A DNA stretch of 64,000 nucleotides, from contig CAVWEN010000003.1 of NCBI GenBank assembly GCA_963754045.1, positions 186,001-250,000 on the forward strand. Direction: 5' to 3'. The notes beneath the pieces are model-generated. The model saw nothing but the letters and a program-made list of their open reading frames with translations. It was not told where the DNA came from and did not search any database. Numbering within the stretch: the stretch's first letter is position 1; each line of letters begins with the position of its first letter. The position numbers and the translations under genes were made by a program. This document shows positions 58,964 through 64,000 of the stretch, piece by piece. This DNA comes from JALZKA01 sp963754045 (lineage in GTDB: Bacteria; Actinomycetota; Thermoleophilia; Solirubrobacterales; 70-9).

Positions 58964-59494
58964 ATCGGCGGGGCTGTTGACGTTGAAGGTGGTCGCCGGG
59001 GTGGCGGGCACATGCCTGGGCGCGAGCGCGTCGATTGCGGCGGTTGCGGAATCACCGCCGTCCAGGGCGTAACGCAGCGACGGTGCGGCGGCCGCATCAA
59101 AGCGCGCGAGCAACGGATGGAGGCGCAGGCCGTCGTGAACGCAGGCGGCACAGTCCGCCGCGGCCAGCTCTCGGAGCAGTGCCGGGGTAACGAACGGCGT
59201 GTCACAGGGGCAGACCACCACGGCCTGCGGCGCCGCGCGCTCCAGGGCCGCGACCACGCCCGCTAGCGGGTGGCGGGGCTCGTCGGGCTCTCGCAACAGC
59301 TCGACATCAAGGGCGGGTAGTGGTGTGTCGGCCTTGGCCACGACCAGGACCTCGATTCCGGCGGCGGCGAATGCCGCCAGCGGATAGGAGATCAGCGGCC
59401 GCCCCGCCAAGTCGAGCGTTGCCTTGCCGCCACCGAGCCGCGTCGCAGCGCCACCTGCAAGCACAACACCAAGCGTTTTCGAACCCGTCGCCAA
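58925..59494 (-). CDS. mobA: Molybdenum cofactor guanylyltransferase
   Basis: 189 aa. Attaches GMP to molybdopterin to form MGD, needed by the oxidoreductase next door. GVVLAGGAATRLGGGKATL (residues 9-27) is the nucleotide-binding signature; VVCPCDTPFVTPALL near 94 has the metal Asp; NVNSPADL near the C-terminus is typical. Starts with TTG 59494 (no ATG/GTG fits the conserved N-terminus) and overlaps the oxidoreductase gene 3'-to-3' by 39 bp. Slightly shorter than E. coli MobA. Confidence 0.9.
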   Translation of the reverse strand: MATGSKTLGVVLAGGAATRLGGGKATLDLAGRPLISYPLAAFAAAGIEVLVVAKADTPLPALDVELLREPDEPRHPLAGVVAALERAAPQAVVVCPCDTPFVTPALLRELAAADCAACVHDGLRLHPLLARFDAAAAPSLRYALDGGDSATAAIDALAPRHVPATPATTFNVNSPADLREAERRVALGL

Positions 59495-59551
59495 GGCGCC
59501 AACCTATCCCGCCCGCGGTGCGAGATACGCGCGCCACGGGCGGGATTCGAA

Positions 59552-59567
59552 CCCTCGGCGCCGAGGG
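59552..59567. promoter_or_regulatory. Perfect 16-bp palindrome between mobA and moeA
   Basis: CCCTCGGCGCCGAGGG, immediately before the moeA -10 box (59569). It may be an operator for the Moco genes. The bases just left of it (GGATTCGAACCC on the plus strand) resemble an inverted tRNA T-loop, so it could instead be a tRNA remnant. Confidence 0.35.
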
Positions 59568-59568
59568 C

Positions 59569-59574
59569 TAGGCT
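59569..59574 (+). promoter_or_regulatory. -10 box of moeA (leaderless)
   Basis: TAGGCT lies 6 nt before GTG 59581. Confidence 0.5.
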
Positions 59575-59580
59575 GCGCCG

Positions 59581-60822
59581 GTGGCCGGTGGGTTGATTTC
59601 GGTGGCGGACGCTCGCGCTCGTGTGCTCGCCGAGGTGGCATCGCCGCTGCCGCCCGAGCCGGTCGCCCTCGAGCAGGCCGGCGGCCGCGTGCTGGCGCAG
59701 AACGCAGTCGCGCCTGAGCACGTGCCCGGCTTCGACAACTCGGCGATGGACGGCTTTGCCGTTCGGGCCACCGACACCGGGGGCGCCGGCGAAGGCGCAC
59801 CCGCGCAGTTGGAGCTCGTTGGCGAATCCCGTGCTGGAGCGCCGACCGAAGTCGAGGTCGGCCCCGGCCAGGCGATCCGCGTCTCGACCGGGGCGATGAT
59901 GCCGGAGGGCGCCGATTCGGTTCTGCGCCGGGAGGAGGTCGACGAGGCCGACGGCCGCATCTCCTTCGAGCTGGCGATCGCGTCCGGCCGTGACGTGCGG
60001 CGCACGGGCGACGACATCCAGGCCGGCGCCACGGTGCTTCGGGCGGGGGCACTGATCAGCGCCGCTGAGCTTGGGGTGCTGGCTTCGCTCGGGGTCAGCG
60101 AGCCGGCGTGCACACGGCGACCGCGCGTGGCGATGCTCTCGACCGGCGACGAGTTGATCGGCCCGGGCGACCCGATGATCCCCGGCGGAGTTCGCAACTC
60201 CAACGCCCACACGGTGCCGGCACTCGCGTTCGCAGCGGGCGCGGATGTGGTGAGCGTCGGTCGTGTTGGCGATGATGTCGCCGCCACGCGCGAGGCCTTC
60301 GCTGAACAGCTCGAAGCCGTAGACGTTCTGGTGGTCTGTGGAGGTGTCTCCGTCGGCGAGCACGATCATGTCCGCCCTGCACTCGAAGCGCTCGGTGTCA
60401 CCGACCGCTTTTGGGGAGTCGCCCTGCGGCCGGGCAAGCCCACCTATTTCGGCGTCCACGGTGACGGCCCGGCGGACGGAGGCACGCTCGTCTTCGGCCT
60501 GCCCGGCAACCCGGTCTCCGCGTACGTGACGTTCGTGCTGTTCGTGCGGCCCGCGCTCGCCGCCCTCAGCGGCGCAGCCGGCGCCCGGGACGAGGCGAGC
60601 GTGACGCTGATGGCCCACGTGCCGCGGATGCCCCGCCGCGACCAGGCGGTCCGCTGTGCGCTCGAGCTGGGAGACGACGGCTGGCTCGCGACGCCGACCG
60701 GTCCGCAGGGCTCTCACGTCCTCACGTCGATGCTGGGCGCCGACGCCCTCGCCGTGATCGAGATGGGGCAGGGCGCCGCACATAAGGGTGAGCGGGTGCG
60801 CGCCCAGCTGCTGCGGGCGTAG
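59581..60822 (+). CDS. moeA: Molybdopterin molybdenumtransferase MoeA
   Basis: 413 aa. Inserts molybdenum into adenylylated molybdopterin. PGFDNSAMDGFAVRATDT near residue 50 (active-site region), STGAMMPEGADSVLRREE near 102, MLSTGDELIGPGDPMIPGGV near 188 and VCGGVSVGEHDHV near 258 in the MogA-like domain, PGKPTYFGV near 286, LPGNPVSAYVTFVLF near 308. GTG 59581 with a leaderless box. Divergent from mobA by 86 bp. The TAG stop is shared with the next promoter box. Confidence 0.95.
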   Translation: MAGGLISVADARARVLAEVASPLPPEPVALEQAGGRVLAQNAVAPEHVPGFDNSAMDGFAVRATDTGGAGEGAPAQLELVGESRAGAPTEVEVGPGQAIRVSTGAMMPEGADSVLRREEVDEADGRISFELAIASGRDVRRTGDDIQAGATVLRAGALISAAELGVLASLGVSEPACTRRPRVAMLSTGDELIGPGDPMIPGGVRNSNAHTVPALAFAAGADVVSVGRVGDDVAATREAFAEQLEAVDVLVVCGGVSVGEHDHVRPALEALGVTDRFWGVALRPGKPTYFGVHGDGPADGGTLVFGLPGNPVSAYVTFVLFVRPALAALSGAAGARDEASVTLMAHVPRMPRRDQAVRCALELGDDGWLATPTGPQGSHVLTSMLGADALAVIEMGQGAAHKGERVRAQLLRA

Positions 60823-60825
60823 CAT
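60820..60825 (+). promoter_or_regulatory. -10 box before moaDE fusion, sharing moeA stop codon
   Basis: TAGCAT lies 7 nt before GTG 60833; its TAG is the moeA stop codon. Confidence 0.45.
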
Positions 60826-60832
60826 CCGTCTC

Positions 60833-61468
60833 GTGAAGCTGGAGGTCAGGCTCTTTGCGGCGCTGCGCGAGCGGGCCGATGGTGATTCGGTCGCGATCGA
60901 GGTACCTGACAGCGCCACCGCCGGAGACGCGATCGCGGCTCTGGGTGAGCTGGCGGGCGAGATGCCGTTCCGGCTTGCGGTCAATCATGAGTACGCGGAT
61001 GCGAGCAGGCCGCTGGCGCCCGGCGACGAGTTGGCCGCGATCCCGCCGGTTTCCGGGGGCGGTCAGGCAATCCACGCGTCGATCAGCGCCGAGCCACTCA
61101 GCCTCGACATGATCGCCGGCTTGGTGAGGCATCCAGGGGCGGGGGCCGTGATCGTCTTCCAGGGCGTTACCCGTGAGGTCGAGAAGCTCACTTACGAGGC
61201 CTACGAGGAAATGGCACGCCCGCGCATGGAGGCGATCCTGCGCGCGTGCACCCGCCGCCATGGGCTGCTCGCCGCCGCCGCCGCGCACCGTGTGGGGGGC
61301 GTGCCGCTGTCGGAGCCGAGCGTAATTGTCGCGGTGTCCGCCCCCCATCGCCCTGAGGCTTTCGCCGGTGCCCGCGAGGCGATCGACCGGATCAAGGCGG
61401 AGGCGCCGATCTGGAAGAAGGAGGTCTCGGCCGGCGGCGAGGCGTGGGTGGAGGGTGTGTTGCCGTGA
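60833..61468 (+). CDS. MoaD-MoaE fusion protein (molybdopterin synthase)
   Basis: 211 aa carrying both molybdopterin synthase subunits. Residues 1-77 are MoaD (ubiquitin-like; VRLFAALRERADGD, ending IPPVSGGG), residues 78-211 MoaE (AVIVFQGVTREVEK, YEAYEEMARPRMEAIL, HRVGGVPLSEPS, KAEAPIWKKE with the active-site Lys pair). Gly75-77 correspond to the MoaD C-terminal GG that must carry the thiocarboxylate, so cleavage after it, as in mycobacterial MoaX, is expected. The MoaE loop after GVTRE looks shorter than usual. Overlaps moaC by GTGA. Confidence 0.92.
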   Translation: MKLEVRLFAALRERADGDSVAIEVPDSATAGDAIAALGELAGEMPFRLAVNHEYADASRPLAPGDELAAIPPVSGGGQAIHASISAEPLSLDMIAGLVRHPGAGAVIVFQGVTREVEKLTYEAYEEMARPRMEAILRACTRRHGLLAAAAAHRVGGVPLSEPSVIVAVSAPHRPEAFAGAREAIDRIKAEAPIWKKEVSAGGEAWVEGVLP

Positions 61469-61950
61469 CGAGCGAGAAGCTCACCCATCTCGATGCCGAC
61501 GGGTCCGCTCGGATGGTGGACGTCGGCGCCAAGGACGTCACCGAGCGCGTCGCCGTCGCCGAGGCGCGGGTGCGGATGAGCCCGGATACCGCAGCACTCG
61601 TCGAGAGCGGGGACGCTCCCAAGGGCGACGTCGCGGGCACGGCGCGGATCGCCGGGATCCAGGCCGGCAAGCGCGCGGCCGAGCTGATCCCCCTCGCGCA
61701 CCAGCTGCCGCTGACCTTCCTCGACGTCGTGGTTGCGATCGACCCCGCGGAGGGCGTGGTCACCCTCACGGGCGAAGCTCGCACGGTCGATCGCACCGGC
61801 GTGGAGTTGGAGGCAATGACCGCCGCGTCGATCGCGGCGTTGACCGTGTACGACATGGTTAAGGGCGTCGAGCGCGGGGTTGAGGTCGAGAGCGTCCGTC
61901 TGCTCCGAAAGAGCGGGGGGCGAAGCGGCGAGTGGAGCCGTGAGGAGTGA
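61465..61950 (+). CDS. moaC: Cyclic pyranopterin monophosphate synthase MoaC
   Basis: 161 aa. Converts 3',8-cH2GTP, the MoaA product, to cPMP. THLDADGSARMVDVGAKDVT near residue 7, AGTARIAGIQAGKRAAELIP near 55 (substrate-binding Lys), LAHQLPLTFLDV near 77, and GVELEAMTAASIAALTVYDM near 110 with the catalytic region. GTG 61465 overlaps the moaDE stop as GTGA, and its own stop overlaps the mogA start. Length is normal. Confidence 0.95.
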   Translation: MTSEKLTHLDADGSARMVDVGAKDVTERVAVAEARVRMSPDTAALVESGDAPKGDVAGTARIAGIQAGKRAAELIPLAHQLPLTFLDVVVAIDPAEGVVTLTGEARTVDRTGVELEAMTAASIAALTVYDMVKGVERGVEVESVRLLRKSGGRSGEWSREE

Positions 61951-62435
61951 GCATCCGTGCAGCAGTTCTGAGCGTCTCGTCCAGCCGTGCCGCGGGCGCG
62001 CAGTCGGAGGACGTAAGCGGTCCGGCGCTCGTCCGGCTGCTCGAGCGAGCGGGTTGCGAGCCGGTGGCACTCGAACTGGTGGCCGATGACCGCGAGAGGA
62101 TCGGCGAACGCATTCGTCATTTATCCGAAGAGGGCTGCGCGCTTGTCGCGACCACGGGCGGCACCGGGCTCTCGCCGGACGATCTCACGCCGGAGGCAAC
62201 GCGCGACGTGATCGAGCGCGAGGTGCCCGGGATCGCAGAGGCGATGCGCCTCGCCTCGCGCGAGCACGTGCCCGACTACTGGATGCTCTCCCGGGGTGTC
62301 GCAGGCACGCTCGGGCGCACCCTCGTTGTGAACTTCCCGGGCAACCCGAACGCGATCGAGCAGGCCGGCGCGGCGATCACCCCGGCGCTGCCGCACGCTC
62401 TGGCGCTGCTCTCGCGGGACGATCGGCCGACCTAG
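61947..62435 (+). CDS. mogA: Molybdopterin adenylyltransferase (MogA/MoaB family)
   Basis: 162 aa. Adenylylates molybdopterin before metal insertion by MoeA. AAVLSVSSSRAAGAQSEDVS near residue 5, VATTGGTGLSPDDLTPEATR near 68 with the conserved Ser/Asp, and VVNFPGNPNAIEQA near 130 are family features. GTG 61947 overlaps the moaC stop (GTGA). Last gene of the Moco operon; the MoaD-activating enzyme moeB is not in this window. Confidence 0.93.
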   Translation: MSIRAAVLSVSSSRAAGAQSEDVSGPALVRLLERAGCEPVALELVADDRERIGERIRHLSEEGCALVATTGGTGLSPDDLTPEATRDVIEREVPGIAEAMRLASREHVPDYWMLSRGVAGTLGRTLVVNFPGNPNAIEQAGAAITPALPHALALLSRDDRPT

Positions 62436-62481
62436 AGCCGCTGGCCCGTGAGGATGTCGGCCGGCGCCCGACGGCGGCCTC

Positions 62482-63603
62482 TTAGCGGCTGAGTTCCTCG
62501 CGGGTCCAGCCGTCGAGCAGGTGCTCGACCCGCGGCGGGCCGGAGGCGCCGACGTAGGCGATCGTCCCGGGCCAGTAGCCGCTGTTGACCGCGCGCGAGC
62601 GCAGCAGACTCGGGCTGTGGACCCAGCTGCCCGTGTTGTAGAGCGCGGGCCCTTCCTCGCGTCCCCATCTGCCCTCTGCGAGCAACGGGCCGCGGCGGTG
62701 GGTGTGGCCGAAGATCAGGTGATCGCATTCGATTCCCAATCGGTCGGCGACCTCGCCCATCGCGTTCACTCCCGAGCGCGTGATCGCCCCGGGCGAGAGG
62801 TCGGCACGCACCGGTCCGAGGCCGAGCCGGTTGGCAATCCCCACGGCTCCGGGCAGCGCGACCGAACCCAGCAACCAACCCCGTAGCTTCCCCGTCCGCG
62901 AGTCCCCGCCGGAGAGCGCGTCCCAGATCCGCTTCGACGGAGTCCCGCCCGGAGCGCCGGGTGGTGCGCCGGCCTGGGCGAGCGAGAACAGAAACGCATA
63001 GATCGGGGCGCAGATCCGCTCGTAGTCGTCAGGGGAGTCGAGCTCGGGCTCGCTCGCGTCGGGCGGCTCCAAAGGATCGTTGCTTACCGGGGCCAGCCCG
63101 AGTGTCCGCTCCACGAGGGCATATCCCAGGCGCTCGAACGTAGGGATCGTCAGGTGCCGGTCCAGGTAGTGCCCGTGCGTCGCGTACACGTCGTCGCGGA
63201 TCCAGAAGCCCGGGTAATAAACACGCAGATCGTCGGCGCCGATCGCTTCGCGCAGGGCCGGGGCAGGCCAGGCGTCGAGCCGAGCGCGATCGGCCAGTCG
63301 CAGCGGCCGCGCGCCTCTCAGGGCGCGCTGCTCGAGCCAGCCGGAAACGAGCCGGTGGTCATGGTTGCCGGGAACCAGGACAATCTCGGCGGTCGCCTCG
63401 GCCAGTGCGCGCAGCACCGGGGTGGCCAGCGCCAGCGCCTCGGGCAGCGGCCGGTCGCGAAGCTCGAGCACGTCGCCCAGCAGCACGAGTCGGTCCGATG
63501 AGCGCAGCGCGGAGAGCAGCACATCGAGTACGTCGTCGCGACGCAGGAGGTCTGCATCGCTGCCGGCGCCGAGGTGGAGGTCGGAAACGATGGTGGTGCG
63601 CAC
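62482..63603 (-). CDS. Calcineurin-like metallophosphoesterase
   Basis: 373 aa. IVSDLHLGAGSDADLLR (metal Asp/His near residue 5), LLGDVLELRDRP near 41, VLVPGNHDHRLVSGWLEQ near 76 and FGHTHRRGPLL near 298 form the complete two-metal phosphoesterase motif set. A central insertion (about 165-260) is Pro/Gly-rich and helical and may define substrate specificity. No signal peptide. GTG start at 63603. It is convergent with mogA and unrelated in function. Could be a nucleotidase, phosphodiesterase or UDP-diacylglucosamine hydrolase-type enzyme; not resolved. Confidence 0.88.
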   Translation of the reverse strand: MRTTIVSDLHLGAGSDADLLRRDDVLDVLLSALRSSDRLVLLGDVLELRDRPLPEALALATPVLRALAEATAEIVLVPGNHDHRLVSGWLEQRALRGARPLRLADRARLDAWPAPALREAIGADDLRVYYPGFWIRDDVYATHGHYLDRHLTIPTFERLGYALVERTLGLAPVSNDPLEPPDASEPELDSPDDYERICAPIYAFLFSLAQAGAPPGAPGGTPSKRIWDALSGGDSRTGKLRGWLLGSVALPGAVGIANRLGLGPVRADLSPGAITRSGVNAMGEVADRLGIECDHLIFGHTHRRGPLLAEGRWGREEGPALYNTGSWVHSPSLLRSRAVNSGYWPGTIAYVGASGPPRVEHLLDGWTREELSR

Positions 63604-63686
63604 GGATTACTCCGCTACCACTTGCGACAACCTGCTTTCGCGACACATACGCTCATCGGGTCGTGATCCTCGCAGGCTTTGTCGCT

Positions 63687-63692
63687 TAGACT
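63687..63692 (+). promoter_or_regulatory. -10 box before the partial aldehyde dehydrogenase gene
   Basis: TAGACT lies 9 nt before GTG 63702. Same pattern as in other leaderless genes of the window. Confidence 0.45.
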
Positions 63693-63701
63693 CGCGCACG
63701 A

Positions 63702-64000
63702 GTGGCGGAGCTGGCCCAGGGTGTGATCGAGGTCTCGAACCCGGCGACGGGGGAGAAGCTCGCGGACGTCCCCGAGCTCGGCGCCGACGACGTCAGCGCG
63801 ATGGTCGCGCGCGGACGCGCAGCGCAGCCCGCGTGGGCGCAATCGGGTTTCGAGGCAAGGGCGGCGGTGCTGCTCGCCGCGCGCCGCTGGCTGGTCGAGA
63901 ACGCGGAGCGAGTGGTCGGGACGATTTCCGGGGAGACCGGCCGTCCCGCCGACGAGACCCAGTTCGCCGAGTTCTCCTACGGGCTCTCGGCGCTCGAGTT
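63702..64000 (+). CDS. Aldehyde dehydrogenase, N-terminal part (runs off right edge)
   Basis: About 99 residues seen. VIEVSNPATGEKLADVPELG, ARGRAAQPAWAQSGFEARAA and ISGETGRPADETQFAEFSYG match the start of NAD(P)-dependent ALDH family proteins (succinate-semialdehyde/benzaldehyde dehydrogenase type). The catalytic Cys and Glu lie beyond the window, so activity cannot be judged. GTG start with an upstream TAGACT box. Confidence 0.82.
   Translation, partial: MAELAQGVIEVSNPATGEKLADVPELGADDVSAMVARGRAAQPAWAQSGFEARAAVLLAARRWLVENAERVVGTISGETGRPADETQFAEFSYGLSALE

Noticed and set aside
59320..59571. Short plus-strand frame ending in GGIRTLGAEG
   Set aside because: Antisense to mobA and ending in a typical tRNA-antisense peptide signature.

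Overview
The window is high-GC chromosomal DNA from an actinobacterium, most likely Thermoleophilia (Solirubrobacterales-like). The grounds are an F420 biosynthesis operon, several secreted families including one with the start LTFANVTSVVALFLALG, a group 1h-like [NiFe]-hydrogenase small subunit, strong use of GTG/TTG starts, and many genes that appear leaderless, with a TANNNT box 4-10 nt (mostly 6-7) before the start codon. The species assignment is inference. There is no rRNA, CRISPR array, phage, integrase or complete insertion sequence. Coding density is very high, with many ATGA, GTGA and TTGA stop/start overlaps.

Layout. 1-3534 (-): F420 operon npdG-cofD-cofC-polysaccharide deacetylase-cofE. 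3581-11219: acyl-CoA and carboxylic acid metabolism (SDR, FlK-like thioesterase, HMG-CoA-lyase-like enzyme, SnoaL-like protein, 3-hydroxybutyryl-CoA dehydrogenase, acyl-CoA carboxylase beta) with a DivIVA-domain protein, a flavin amine oxidase and a secreted protein. 11455-16464: GGDEF protein, acetoacetyl-CoA synthetase, M28 peptidase, tRNA-Leu(CAA), SRAP protein. 16537-22418: three CAP-domain secreted paralogues among tRNA-Leu(UAG) and an odd tRNA-Trp(CCA), a PAS-GGDEF-EAL protein, an orphan hydrogenase small subunit, tRNA-Gly(UCC) and tRNA-Pro(GGG). 22419-26970: a rearranged accessory stretch with a giant LuxR regulator, a truncated copy of its HTH end, a roughly 175-bp direct repeat and three copies of a 19-20 bp hairpin element. 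26969-34867: secreted protein, glutamate decarboxylase, MMPL transporter, ECF-type sigma factor, an internally deleted fatty-acid desaturase, dodecin, and a flavin monooxygenase coupled to a polytopic membrane protein. 36860-40433: SDR, two methyltransferases, acyl-CoA dehydrogenase.

40589-53560 is a nitrogen/amine catabolism block: glutamine synthetase III, a FadR/GntR regulator, a sarcosine/dimethylglycine-dehydrogenase-like FAD-GcvT enzyme, a choline-kinase-like protein, an APC permease, and a Puu-type gamma-glutamylation pathway (PuuA-, PuuD- and PuuC-like) with an SDR and a class I amidotransferase. 53697-62435 is an almost complete molybdenum-cofactor island: moaA, a DUF6457-type protein, a MOT1-like molybdate transporter, a MOSC protein, a molybdopterin oxidoreductase, mobA, moeA, a moaD-moaE fusion, moaC and mogA. 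The window ends with a metallophosphoesterase and the 5' end of an aldehyde dehydrogenase.

The most unusual items are the hydrogenase small subunit with no large subunit or maturation genes, next to a c-di-GMP enzyme; the desaturase that has lost its middle third in frame; the luxR/repeat duplication beside tRNA-Pro; the tRNA-Trp with a poor D-stem; the leaderless promoter set; and three genes whose conserved N-termini lie upstream of any ATG, GTG or TTG start that the sequence supports.
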